Origin: Ixodes scapularis
Lineage: Eukaryota > Arthropoda > Arachnida > Ixodida > Ixodidae
Assembly: GCF_016920785.2 (NCBI RefSeq)
Contig: NW_024609879.1
Location: 17,304,078-17,368,077 of the forward strand
Length of the DNA stretch: 64,000 nt
Direction of reading: 5' to 3'
Shown here: piece by piece, positions 43,076 through 55,500 of the stretch
Layout of the letters: each line of letters begins with the position of its first letter
Position numbering within the stretch: the stretch's first letter is position 1
Program-made: the position numbers and the translations under genes
The notes under the pieces: generated by a model
The model's database searches: none
What the model saw: the letters and a program-made list of their open reading frames with translations, nothing else
Told to the model about the DNA's origin: nothing

Positions 43076-45916
43076 CACACTAAACATTATAACACCCATA
43101 ATCGTGTAAAAAGGGTGTAAGTTAGGAAAAACACCCTTCTTACACTTCATTTACACGATATTTGAATATCGGTGGGTGTAAAAAGGGTGTGCTGATGTTT
43201 TTCATCCCTTCCACACCCTTTTTACGACCTCGCTTATTGCGATGGCGTCTGAAATCGTGTAAAAAGGGTGTATGGGCGAATTATACGCCCTGTATTAACA
43301 CGGTGTGAAAGGGGCGTTATGGCGATGCCAGTCTAATACACCCATGATTTCATATCCGTTAAGGCTCATTGCTTTGCTGAAACTGTTGCTGATGTACGGC
43401 GGTATAAACATCCAGTATAATTAATCGCTACACGAAGTCGCGTATGGTTAGGAAATGATGGAGTATAGTTTTTGCAACTCCGATCGAACTCACCGTCCCA
43501 CACGAGCCGAAAATTACGTGTCGCGTGTGCGTCAGTTTCATCAGTTCAACTTCGATTTAAAAACGAAACATCTCCACTCGCAAAAGATGAACGAAGACGT
43601 GTCAATATACAACCCAAACAGCACACAGCATTGCGCCGATATAGGATCAAATATGAAAAATTGCGCCGTTACCATTTTGGTCCAGCCAATATCTGCGAAA
43701 AAAAAGGATGGGTCGCGGCGACGCCATCCTGACATACCGTAGGCGATGCCGTTTTTGGTTGAGCGTCAAGATTCCCGCATGAATGGCCTATGCCGGCGAG
43801 GTATGTCTATTTCTTAACCGCCTAAAATCCGACGTTAAAAAAGAAAAGAAAAACAAGATGAAGCAAAACGGAATCTGCTTACTTTTAACCAGAGAAAGAC
43901 CTCCTGCGCTGAACCACTGAACAAACTATGGGCCGTGGCGCCCTCATTTCGTGTATTACAAACTCACCTGACTGGCCCTCGCACTACTTATAGCACCTTC
44001 ACTGAGATTTTATTTTTGTGTGTAGTTCTAACGAAACAATTCCGCAAGACAATCAAAAGTGCCGAATTTATGACACCCCGGCTATAGTACGCGATCCTTA
44101 GTTGACACCAAAATATCTAGCCTCCCGACGCTTTTTTTTCCTTTTTTTTTTCTTTTTTCGTACGGGTGAAATTGCATCTCTTGTTTCATGCGTTCGAATT
44201 TGTTTTGTGTTATTTATTTTGTGATTTCGCGGTCGGCATCAGAGCACGCACGCCACTGCGTGAAGCAAGTCCTGACGTGTCCCATTTTGCGACCCTCCTT
44301 GGGCAGCCCAGGTGGCTTATACAAAGCCGCAGAGGGAGATTAGCTGCTTTGTCCACCCCTCTTTGACCTCGTCTTCTGATAAGCCTCCACACCTTCTTTT
44401 GTGTCTTCGTGTGGCTGTGAGCGAGTGCGAAGGCCGCTTCTAGCAAATCAGAGGGGTGGTGTGTAACACGTGACCGTTCTCCGTGGGACAGGGACGCTTG
44501 GACTATAATATGTCACGTGACTCGCTCCGACGCGCTGATGGGCTCACTGGGGCCGAAGTCTTTGCCGTATTCCAAATTACGGTGAGTGTAGGGGCCACGT
44601 AGGTCCGGTTTCTAAAAAGCTTCCGTCAGGCGTCAGTGTTCTTCTGTTTTTCGTGCGTTGCAGTCGCAGCCGTGGTTTTTCGTCTTGAACGGCCGGAATA
44701 CGTTCATACTAATTTTTTGGTAATATTTGTGAATTTCGTCGGAGTCCATAGAATTATTGTGCTGTGTTTGTTGGACGCGTTTCGACAAAGAACTAACTGC
44801 TCGTCGGCGCTCGTGAGACTTCCGCTGATTGTGATCGACCGCCTTCATCCTCGACATTGTGTTTGCGTAGTTTTGTGCTGCCCTAGTCGGATTGTGCACC
44901 TATCACGACAGAGAGCTGCTCATCGGCGACGGCGAGAGTTCCGTTGAATGTGAGCAACCGCCTTCATCCTGGACGTTGTGTTTGCGAATTTTTCTGTGGT
45001 GCCCGAACCGGATTATGCAACTATCACGGATTACATGAGATCGGTGTTTTATTTGTAAGTACTCTGCAAGCATGCTTCTGGTAGTAGTCCTGCTTCCGTC
45101 TCAATAGACCATTTTACTGTTTACAAGCATGAACTGCTGCTTACGCCTCAATCAACTCCCGGTCGTTCCGTCTCTGCCAGCCTGTCGAGTTTTGCCTACG
45201 TCAGCAGAGCTAGAAAGCTTTAAAGTAGGTTTAGGCGAAGGAAAGCCTTATTTAAAGTTTGAGTGCATCTATTTTAAGCCTCTAAGAATTTTGTAGCTTT
45301 GTCACAAAAACTTAACACTAGGTCACAAATGCCAGCATTTGAGGTTTGACATGGGTTTCTCGCGAATTCGCGAAAGAAGAAGATGAGGTCCATGCACGTT
45401 TTTTCTAGATTCAAAAAATAAAGTGTTCCACATGTTTCAATTTGTTAGCAATCATTTCTCCGTAAATACTTTTTGATGAAGTGCTGTGTTACACATTTAG
45501 TATAACTTCTTGTAGCTGAATGAAGTGAGAGTTACTGCGCAGGCGAGCTGGTGAAGGATCATGGTGAAAAAAACCCAAGACTAGGACAAAAAATCGGGAC
45601 AACACAACACGTCTCAAGACATTTTGAGGCAGTATTGTGTTTTCCCAATTTTTTTTGTCACTAGTCTCGGGGTTTACCCACCATGCTCTTCTAGCTGCAG
45701 TACACGTTTTTGGTAGGGTGTACTGCTGCCATCACACCCTAATAAATAGGTGTAGAGCAGAATCACTCCTTTCTGTGTAGGGTGTAAGGGATTACACCGG
45801 TTTTTGAGGGTGTGAGAAATAACACCATTTTTCTAGGGCGTTTTTGTACACCAATAAGGGGGTGAGTTGTGACCCATGCCATTTACACCAATAAGGGCGT
45901 GAAAATGTTTAGTGTG
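43076..45916. mobile_element. TA-flanked non-autonomous DNA transposon, copy B (inverted relative to copy A)
   Basis: 2841 bp against 2837 for copy A, nearly identical and in the opposite orientation. Ends CACACTAAACATT and AATGTTTAGTGTG are perfect 13-bp inverted repeats, flanked by TA (43074-43075, 45917-45918). Removing the element with one TA rejoins the gag frame: ...TTTV then EGFIS, matching TTVDAFLS in the intact Gag. This proves the boundaries. No transposase. Confidence 0.92.
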
Positions 45917-45918
45917 TA

Positions 45919-46510
45919 GAAGGGTTCATATCAATGAAGCTTCCAACATTGAATGTACACTGCAGGCCCGAGCATGTCACTATCAACAACTCCCCAGCGT
46001 CGCGACACTCGAGTCGTCCAGCTGCAACTTCGACGCCAGCGAGATTGTTTCAGAAGTTCGACAGGCATCTCAACTGGAGGCCTCTTCGAGCGAAGCGGCA
46101 TCTGACGAAACGAGGGCGACTTATGCCACAAAGTCACAATGACCACCACCGGCTACCTTTTACTATTCAATGCCAATTCAACGAGACACCCCGACGTCAA
46201 AGCATTCCCGACGTCGGGAAGAACCAGTGTAGGTCCGCACTGAACAAAGTACACAGAGGAAAACGGAGATACTGCGAATGGCCGACCGAAAACCACTCTG
46301 CTACCACTGCACGAGGCCAACCATGTCTACTGGAGGTGCCCGTACCAATGAATTGGCCTGCAAGGGTTCGTGCCGAACGACTCTCGACCATGTCTCGACG
46401 AGCGTTCGGGGAAGATTGAGGATTATCTTCGGCGGCCTTTGTCCCTGGTGCCGACATTACCCCGAAGCTCGTGATCTACTTCATCTGGACGGGAGGTAAG
46501 CACGACAAAG
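45919..46510 (+). pseudogene. Ty3/gypsy remnant 3, 3' part of gag
   Basis: Continues the gag interrupted at 43075, including a region matching RASHYHRL and a degraded zinc knuckle (KPLCYHC at 46290-46310, after which the frame is lost). No pol sequence was recognised beyond about 46500. Confidence 0.65.
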
Positions 46511-46514
46511 CAGG

Positions 46515-48690
46515 TGAGCGGCAATGCAAGGAGAGTTGATCTGGTGTCGGTGGTCGTCCAAGGACAATGCCTAATAATTTGCTGCCACTAATTATCTTTG
46601 TACACGCCACGAAGCACACAATTTTCAACTTTGAGGGAGAATGCCGCTCAGTGACCTTAACAAATAGAATGGTTGGTTGCTCTGAAAAGTGGACCGCAAG
46701 CATCACGAGACTTCACTTTGCCACACAAGACTTGCACAAGTTGCAGTGGTCATGGGATGCAGAATAAATCTCCATTACGAAATGGAAGTGAAATGGCTTG
46801 GATAGCAAACAAACATTGTTGCCAGCTATCAAGTCAACGGTCCAGCAAAAGGCACAGCCACGTAACCAATACATGCCCAAGCTTGCTGCGTTGATGCAGA
46901 AAACTACCAGGAACATTTTGCGGATTAGAAGCCAGCCCTGCAGCTTCAGTGCATCAGATGTCAGTGGGCGCACATGACGTATGATTGCAAGACGGCATCA
47001 GTCGGTCAAAGTTGCTACTCGACCAAACTGAACACCGACGTGCCAGGAGCGTCATCCCACAACAAGGTCCACAGGTATTACGACTGAACGCCTGACAAGA
47101 GACTGTCGCAGAAAGAATTCATTCTGGAACCATTAACTAAGAGTCAATAATTATGTAATCCAGGGGAAATAAACATATTTGATACACCAACCAGATAAAC
47201 CTATTTCCGCTCACCTTTACGCCTTCAGAGTTTATACACCAAGAATTGTGTTCACCACACGCGCAGGTCCTTTTGAGGACATTCGCATCTCTGACCCTTC
47301 AATATTAATTAATGGGACATAACAGACTGGCAGACTTGTTGCATTGGGCTCCACTCATTCCACTTCTCCTGAACACACCTCTGAGCATATACTTTAATCG
47401 TATGTGTTGATGCATTGTTATATAGCAGGACACTTCCTATACGTATGACGCAAGACCCTTTGCAGAACCCCATCAAGCAACACAACTGTCACCATTTTGT
47501 TTCGGCGTAAAGCACACAAATGGGCCCCAGTTCACGTTGAATGCTAATGTAGCATTCAAGTCCAATAGGCACTGAGCCGAGTTCACAGTGATGGCGGACA
47601 TAACATTCTTGTCGAACAAATGTCCAAAGTGTGAAAGCCTGGGGTAATTAGAGTAGTAGCTACTGTAATTCGTTTCATCACAACTTGGCAAACAGCAAAG
47701 GCTACAGTCTCGGTGAGCCAATATGTACGTTGGAGAGAGGCACATGACAACATGTCATTCAGAGTGCTCGTCTGCACAGATTTGTCACACACCTTCGCTT
47801 TGTCTCTCTGATTGGCTCGAGGGGGCTGTGGTGGTTGCCCTTTTCCAGGTTACAATAATACGAAGTGTAGGCAACCCACGCTTTTCAAAAAAGGCTATTG
47901 AAGAGACCGAAAGGAATGGTCAACATTTTTCAACAAGACTGCTCTTCAGGCAAGGGGTGAACACAAATATGAATCATCTTATCTAGGTAATTAGAACAAG
48001 TAAATAATTGACCGAATAATACAATGCACTCTTGATGAAAAAAAGTATTGCTGCAATAAATCCCACAAAAGAGAAAAAGGCGCAGTTAATCTATGCAGAC
48101 ACAAAAACAGTTGTTCTTATTGCAAGTCGAATAGCTTTGAAGCAGGTGCCTGCAACGATTTATTCATCCCCACACTCAATAAAACGTCATCCTCGCAGCT
48201 GAAAATAAGTGTGCACTTCGCACTCACCATAAAAGGAAAAAAAAACGATCGAAAATAGAATCCTCGATTAGCACAAAGGGCAGGATCGCAGGAACTTCCT
48301 CGCTAAAAGTTGCTATGGTTATTCGGTGACGCAGGCCTGAAACAACTTCTCCTAGTCCCTAACGCGACGTATACCTTTCGCGTCGATTCTCAAACATTCT
48401 AACGTTCAAACAAAGCTAAGAGAATGCGAAAATTTTATGCTAAAAGCACCCAAAGTTCTATCGATTTTTGAACAGATCCCAAACCGAGCACCGGTACGGC
48501 GATACGGCTGTCTCACAGGTGTTAATATCCAGATGATCCAGAGCGACCTTGCGCAAAAACGGTACGAAGTCTCATTCTTTCATATTTTCACATTATACCT
48601 GCGTCAGCGAGCTCGAAAAAGCACGAAATCGTCGGAAAGCCGCTGCACATCACGGCTGCCGCCGCACCGAACAAACTCGCATCCGCCAGC
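46515..48690. other. Interior of the P/hAT-like element, unassigned
   Basis: No domain recognised. AATAAA occurs at 47167-47172. ORFs are under 100 codons. A purely sequence-based transposase assignment was not possible. Confidence 0.4.
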
Positions 48691-49020
48691 TCTGGGCGCT
48701 GCCATCTTACCTGCGACGTCACGGCTCTTGTGAGGTCACGTGACGAGTGGTCACATTTGCGTAAAACATGGCGGCAACCGGGGGGGTGCCACTTCCGAAC
48801 TTCCGGTTTATCACTCTAAGCCCCTCTACCTCGTTGGGGCAAACGACCGTTTTTGTCTTCTCTTTTTGCTTGAGCTCGTCACTCCAAGCTTTCAAACCGT
48901 TCCGCGCGTGTTGAAATCGAAAGTGTAGATTTTACGGAGTACGGAGCTGCGCGTCTGCGCTCAGAAAATGATTAGAGGGATTAGAGACGTCTCTAGTTTG
49001 ACAGAGATTCTGCCGAGTGG

Positions 49021-49140
49021 GTTGCGTGCCTCATGACGGCGTATTACGGAGTCTACTGCGCGGCCAAGTGGAGTAACAGTTCTTCAAAAGAACTCGGAGT
49101 GCTTATTCTTCCGGTTTCCAACAAACGGCGGGTGAGCCTT
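49021..49140 (+). pseudogene. THAP-like exon fragment
   Basis: The frame from ATG 49033 reads YYGVYCAAKW, then SNSSSKELGV and SNKRRV, resembling the start of a THAP zinc finger (C-A-A-x-x-C-S-N-S-S ... K-R-R). The second Cys is replaced by Trp, and a GTGAGC splice-donor-like site follows the KRR codons at about 49132. It lies 190 bp outside the P/hAT-like element's right end. Whether it belongs to an older P-type element or to a host THAP gene cannot be decided here. Confidence 0.4.
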
Positions 49141-49970
49141 TATATCAAACTTTTTTGTCAGCGCTCGAAACTGGAAGCATTGAAATATATGATCTCTCAA
49201 TCTTTCCATTACAGCATCGAAATGGATTGCGTATGCAAAGCGCCAGGACTTTGGAAGCCTGCCGGTGAGCAAGCTGCGTCCGTGTCGTCTGTGCAGCAAG
49301 CACGCCGGTGCAACCGCGTTTGCAAAATGTAGGAAGATTCGTTTGCGGAAAAACACGTGCCTCACCGTTTTTGTTACGAATCCGTTGCTGCAAAGACTGG
49401 TTCCTCCAAGTGAGTTGCTGTCAGAGTCTTTAGTTAATTTGACAGCTTCTAGGATAGAGTACCTAAAAGCGCCCACAATCAGTCACTCCAGAAGATTTTT
49501 TTTTCTTCTTTGCGTTGCTATTTAGCGAGTTTGTTTATGGTTTATTTATCGTTTATTCTTATGGAGCTCGCCTGCAACCCTGCGTTAATTAAATTAAAAT
49601 GCAAGCCTGCTTTATATCGGAGTTGATTAGTTTGTTTGGGTATTCGGCATTTTTGTTTGTAGGAGTTGTTTATAGACGCATTTAGATAATTCGATTATAA
49701 GTGCTGTTCTGTTAGTTTGTACATTAAAGTAGTTAATTTGGTTTTTACATATTTGATAACGTTTACTGCCTACTACAGTTCTTGGTTCCTCTCAAGGGGC
49801 GGTGGACACCCGACGGAGTTTGTAAATACGTGCTTGGAATACTGCAACTAATTTGAATGGTGTTCAATAAAATATACATTTCAATGAACGTGCTGTTTTT
49901 GTTTTATTGCGCTGGTAATTAATATCTCGCGAAGCGCATTTGTTGCGAAGTGTAGCGCGCGCGGCTCGTC

Positions 49971-50027
49971 TGCTCGACCGGTGCCGCGCTGGCCGCTCGC
50001 AGCGGCCAGCGCGACACCGATCGAGCA
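49971..50027. repeat. 27-bp GC-rich hairpin
   Basis: 49971-49997 pairs with 50001-50027 around a 3-base loop with two mismatches, built on CGCTGGCCGCT and its complement. It is followed by a purine-rich tract at 50055-50130. Confidence 0.8.
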
Positions 50028-50054
50028 AACGAGGAAAACAAGCCGAAAAAAAAT

Positions 50055-50130
50055 AATGATAAAAAAAGGAGCGGGAGGGAGAGAGGAGAGAGCAGAGAGA
50101 GGGGGAGGAGGAGGGCCGGAGGGCGCCGAG
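50055..50130. repeat. Purine-rich tract
   Basis: Almost uninterrupted A/G with GGGAGGGAGAGAGGAGAGAG-type composition; a candidate for triplex (H-DNA) formation. Confidence 0.7.
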
Positions 50131-50519
50131 GGCGCCTGCCGCCTGCCGCGCCTGCGCACGCCAACGACATTGGTTGCGCCATCTGGCGGTCTTCCAATAT
50201 TTGATTTGATTTTATTTTATTCACGATACCAGAGGCACTCCTCCTACAAATGCCCGCCCTGTTTTAAAAAAGTTTTGGCCCATTTGACTGACTGACTGAT
50301 TTACTTTTTTCAGTCTCACGCCGTACTTTCTGCCACTTGCGACTTGTGGCGCTAGTTTCTCCTTACAACGGTGGAGGCTACAGCTGCACTCGGCTGACGT
50401 GACTACCCCATGCTTGTCACCTGCCAACAGGGTGCTAACTCTCAATGGCTCGAGCCCAGTGGGTAGTTAAGTAAGCCTGTGGGGTAGTTACAGCCGTCAA
50501 AACGCACGATGACGAGGGG

Positions 50520-52405
50520 GAGTGCTCACTTTTTCTTATAGTGTAGGGGTCGGGCGAACGGAGGGGGCTTCATCGTTGCTATGTGGTGAATCACAAAAGG
50601 CTTCACCGATGTGTCCGTTGATGCTCGACGAATCATGTGGGGATATTCTTCACGAATACCTTTCTTCGAAGAGGTGGACTCCAAATGAAAAACTTTCGGT
50701 GTCTTTTGAACGAGCTTCGCCGATGCGCCCTGCAGGGTGAGATGAGTCTCTGTGTCGAGGAGGAGCTTTCGTCTAACGTCTACCGTGAGTGCAAAGTGTT
50801 TCAGAAAATCAGCTCCCATCATGGGCTGGCGAACGTCGTAGCCGTCGGTAACAACGTTTAGGTTGTCGGGCACTGTTGCAGGGGCGTCCTTGCGAAGCGT
50901 GGCGTCGCGAGAGTGGGAGCGCTCCGGCGTTTTTGGAGGATTTTCTACTTCGGTCGTCTTTGGCAACGCCACCTCCAGGCGTTGCCGCACTTAGTTTTCC
51001 CGACGAGATAGCGGGGACAGACTGTCACTGCGCGACTGACGAAAAGGCAATGCGGAATGTCGGGATGATGGAGAACGGGAACATCGTTGTGCTATCGGCG
51101 CTGATGACGGATGTCGACGGAGGTATTCCTCGATGTCCCTTGGTCCTCCTCCAAAGCGAGGACAACGGTCGCTCTCCAAAGTGAGGCCGGCGGTCCTTGG
51201 TGCGAATCCTCGCAGGCCGAGCTGGCGGTAGGGGCACCTTCGGTAAACGTGGTCAACCTCCCCGCAGTGGAAGCACACCGGGCGTCCATCATCCGTGTGC
51301 CACACGTCAGTCTTTCGAGATCTACGCTGCCCTTGGAATGGGGCGTTCTGCGGCGGAGAGACCTGCCGTCGGAGTGTAGTTAAGTACCGCCGGGTGACAC
51401 GAGGCTGCGGGCGACGAACAACTGTGGCGTAGGTCAAAGCTGATGGTTCCATTCCGGAGTCGGCGAGGACTTCAGGCTGGAGCGCTTGTTGGACATCTCT
51501 TCGAACAATCTCGGCGGTCTAGAGTGAAGCTGGATGTTGGCGGCAGGTATCAGCGTCTTCAGTTCTTCATAGACAACGTTCCGGACAATTTCTCGGATCC
51601 CCGGAATATTGGTGCTGAGGGCGCAGCTGGACGGCGTGGGTGCAGCGACGCCAGGAACTCGATGGTAGTGAGCGGCTCGAGCTTGCGAGGCCCACTCAAT
51701 ACTGGTCGCTTCCGTTACAAAGGTTTCGACGGTGGTAGGTGGACACCGCACCAGGCCTCCGAAGATGCTCTCCTTGACACCTCGCATCAAAATTCTCAGC
51801 TTCTTTGCTTGTGAGGCTTGGGGATCGGCGCGGTTGGTGAGTCGAAGAACATCTTCGACAAAGCTAACAACGCACTTATTAGGGCCTTTAGGTTTCGGCG
51901 CGTTCTTTGCGCTGTTGGTTGGTGAACGTAACCCGAAGCTCAGCCTTCAGTTGCTCCTAGAAGGTGGTCGACGCTTCGTGGTTTTCACACCGATGTCGTG
52001 CTGTGGCATCCAAAGCGAAGTAAACGGCTCTGAAGTCACTGTTCCTATGTCCATCTGTTATGGAGGGCCACTCGTTTGCAGAGTTGCAGCCAATCTTCAA
52101 TGTAATCGTGGACCTCCCCGCGAAAAGGCGTCGGAGTCCGTAGTGTGACGGGCACGTATACGACAGTGGCGGCGACCGGGGTCTGCGACGACTGGTAGTC
52201 CTTCTTCGGCCTCTTTGACTGCTTGTTCATGAGTGGCAAGAGTCCAAACTTTGGGGGTAGGCCTCGGTTGCGGTGACTTGATCGGGTCTCGGTCTTCTCT
52301 TTGTTTGGTCTTCGGGGGATTGAGGTCGGACTTGCACGGCGGCCCCTCAGAGGGATGCGCTGCACGGACGTACGTTACCCGGCACCTCCACCAAAATGTC
52401 AGAGG
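50520..52405 (-). pseudogene. Ty3/gypsy remnant 2: gag and a chimeric pol start
   Basis: Read on the minus strand, a primer-binding site (reverse complement GCACCTCCACCA at 52382-52393) precedes gag fragments. These are 52365-52045 (LRTPTPFRGEVHDYIEDWL), 51790-51434 (FGGLVRCPPTTVETF) and 51452-50991, with a CCHC knuckle (CFHCGEVDHVYRRC). Gag ends at CGG GAA AAC TAA, the same junction as the intact element. Pol (50990-50526) begins like the intact element (PDNLNVVTDGYD) but then reads VRQPMMGADFLKHF and HHIATMKPPPFARP. That pattern is typical of a different gypsy lineage (GADFL-x-HF; HHI-x-T-x-x-PP-x-x-ARP). The protease active site is missing and no LTR was found. Confidence 0.75.
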
Positions 52406-52406
52406 A

Positions 52407-52479
52407 GGGTGGTTTCATTTAAAATCAAACACCCTTGTCGAAATGAATCTTTCGATTTTCAAAAAAAAAAATAAACAAA

Positions 52480-52510
<31 letters not shown>

Positions 52511-55500
52511 ATTGCCCCTTTTCTGAAAAAAAAAGCACTTTTAATTACTAAAGAATATTTTTGCTTCACAAAAAAATATTAAGGGAGCACGGTGAAAATC
52601 TGTTTTATACTCCGGGATTTTCTTACCCAATTCTGTACGCTAATATGAATACGGAAAGCATACGAAACTCACAGTTATTTCTGTGCGCTTCTACGTTATT
52701 TAGACTATTTTTTAGCTTAAAGCAAAGTACTTTTGCATTTTTGTTTATTGAGGTAAAAGATGCCAAACATCGCCTCTTTGACAATCCGGTGGCAACCTTA
52801 GAGCCTTGTAACTCATGAGTTTTTATATTTGTCGCTTACCAAATACTATGCGGGCTTAGTCCTGTACATGGGCTATTGACGGGCATTAGTTTAGTTTATT
52901 TTATTTTCACGGAATTTTTATATACAATTTTAAATATCGTCGAAGATGATACCGATATTTTGAACCCACTTTATCAAAAAACACCACTTTTTATTTCGTT
53001 TTTTTTATTATTGCTGCCAATTATATGAACTTTCAATTGGCATGATGCTATTTCCCCTTTTTTGTTGTATCTTCTCTAGAAGTGATCGACATCGCTCCCA
53101 CATTCTCGGAACGGTCAAACGCAGTTTCCGCAGGTCGGCTTCACTGCAAAGACTATACTGCTTATTTTTGTGTTAAAATGCAGCGGGTAAATTTATTTTG
53201 ATTGAAAACACTCGTGCTTGGCTACATGTTGTATTTTCTTAATTTTGTAATGACGGCAACTGACATTCCTTAGTCCGATCGTTAGCGGTGCAGCGGATGT
53301 TCCATTATCCGGTGCGTAAAGCCAGGTCACAAAGGGCGGAGAATACGGAACGAGCCCTTCATGTAGCCAGACTTGGGTCATATATCTGTTTTTGCTATAC
53401 ACAGCTTGTAAGGCACGTACAGCACGCCCGGCCCTTCGCGCTATAGGCCCATCTCCGTTGCACCCAGGAAGTATCCGGCACAGGCCGCCAATCCAAGAAG
53501 TTTCTTGTCGAGTGGGATGAAATAATCATGTAATCGCCTGTTCTTTATTGTCAGTGTGTATATCAAAAATATGTAATATCACATGCCCCTCTTTAAGAAG
53601 GGAAAGCAGTTTACCGGAAAAAAAAAGTGGTGAAAACGAACTGAGTTTACATGAAGCGAAGACTTTACATAATACAAACACCAATTGGCGATAAATAATC
53701 ACTTTTATTAATTAACGCTAACATATTTAGGATGCACATGTAAAAAAAAATATGTTCCTTAGTTGCGTTGCTTGTGAACTGGAGTTCACAAGCAACGCAA
53801 TATTGGAACTTTTTGACAAAGGCATCGGCATGCCTCTGCGGAGAAGATCGAGCGCGGGGGCGACCTGACCTTTGTACCGCAGCTGTCGGATGCAGCCGAG
53901 AAGTTCAACAGAGTGGTAAGTCGAGACGGACAAAACGAAAGCTGTAGCCAAAGCGAGCGAGCGGTGAACCCGAGACGGTAACCCTTCTGTTTGAACGAGT
54001 TTGTGCAGTTAAAAAATAAACTTATTGGGTTTTGTTGAAGACTGATTGCTATCTCTGAATGCCAAGAAGCAACGATTCCCACATGCACAGAAGACTGCTA
54101 AAGCAGTCACATAATGTCTCCGTAAAATTTCAGTTTCTCCACTCTGTCGCACCGATCGAGCTTAATGCAAAGATCGTACAGCCTTCGGGAATATGAAAAA
54201 GCGATTTGACGATTTTATTTTAGGTGGCTACGGTAGATTTGCTGGTGCTAGGCACACACTGCTCTGGTTTGGGAATAAATAAATGTTTGTTTTATTTTAT
54301 TCTTCAAAATAAAGCTCGTCCGGCCAAGGCGGACTTGACACCGCTGCATAAACAGCATCGGCGAATGTGTCTTTCATATTGCCGGAGACAGATCTCGTGC
54401 TAATGTCACCTTAGGTTCCTGGCCTGGCTCGCGAACTGTGCGCCACACATGTGAAGAGCGTAATCCTATGCGAGCACCTACTGAGGTCCATTATTCTTTT
54501 TTTTTTTTGTGTGTGTTTTGTGTGTGTGCTTCCTGGATATATCGATTTCTTTCTCCGGTAAGTCGAAAAGCACAACGCTTCTTGTCATTGTTTTAATTTT
54601 TTTTCCAACGAAGTCCTTTGACGTCCGTATCAAGGAGCCGTCCTGCGACCGAAAATTGTGTACTGTGGCGAGGTGCTTCAAGCCTTACAACCTGTGCATA
54701 AAACAAACAGATAAATGACCCCGGTCTGACTACATGAAGAGCTCGTTCCGTTTTCTCCGTCCCTGGCTTTAGACATCGGATAATGGAACATCCACTGTAC
54801 CGCTGACGATCGGACTGAGGAATGTGAGTTGCCGTCATTACAAAATTAAGAAAAAACAATATATAGCCAAGCACGAGTGTTCTCAATCATAATAAATTTA
54901 CCCGCTGCATTTGGGCACAAAAATAAGTAGCATTATTGTTGCAGTGAAGCCGACCTGCGGAGACTGCGTTTGGCCGTTCCGAGAATGTGGGAGCGAATTC
55001 GATCACTTCTAGAGAAGATACAACAAAAAAGGGGGAAATCGCATCAAGCCCATTGAAAGTTCATATGATCGGCAGCAATGATAAGAAAATCGAACGAAAT
55101 AAACGAAATTGCCTTTTTCGATAAGTGGTTTCAGAATATCGGTCAATCTCATTTTCGACGATATTTCAAACTTTCTATATAAAATTCCGTGAAAATAAAA
55201 TACACTTAAGTTATTCCCGTCGATAGCCATGTACGGGACTACACCCGTATAGTATTTCGTAAGCTACAAATATAACAACTCATGAGTTACAAGGCTCTGA
55301 AGATGTCACCGCATTGTCAAAGAGACTATGTTTGGCATTTTTTTAGTTTAATAAACAAAAATACAAAAGTATTTTCATTTGAACTAAAATAATCCAAGTA
55401 GCATACGGGAGCACAAAAGATTACTGTGAGTTTTGTATGCTTTCCGTATTCATACCGGCGTACAGAATTGGGTGAAAAAATCACGGAGTAAAAAACAGAT

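Larger units (their letters stand above)
41098..48836. mobile_element. P/hAT-like DNA element with about 150-bp TIRs (composite)
   Basis: Ends CAACGAGGTAGAGGGGCTTA and its mirror at 48836 are flanked by an exact 8-bp duplication, GGGCAAAC (41090-41097 and 48837-48844). The inverted repeats continue imperfectly for about 150 bp (to about 41251 and from about 48695), including GACCACTCGTCAC and AAGATGGCAGCGCC. An 8-bp duplication with CA-type ends fits the P or hAT superfamily. A possible THAP-like start just inside the left end leans towards P, but no transposase catalytic domain was recognised. It contains a gypsy remnant and TA-element copy B. Confidence 0.75.

Noticed and set aside
15391..45916. 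Assembly artefact (false inverted duplication) as the explanation for the many inverted pairs
   Set aside because: Copies have different flanks, their own TA or 8-bp duplications and scattered differences. Copy B interrupts a readable gag frame. The spacerless palindromes still deserve read-level confirmation.
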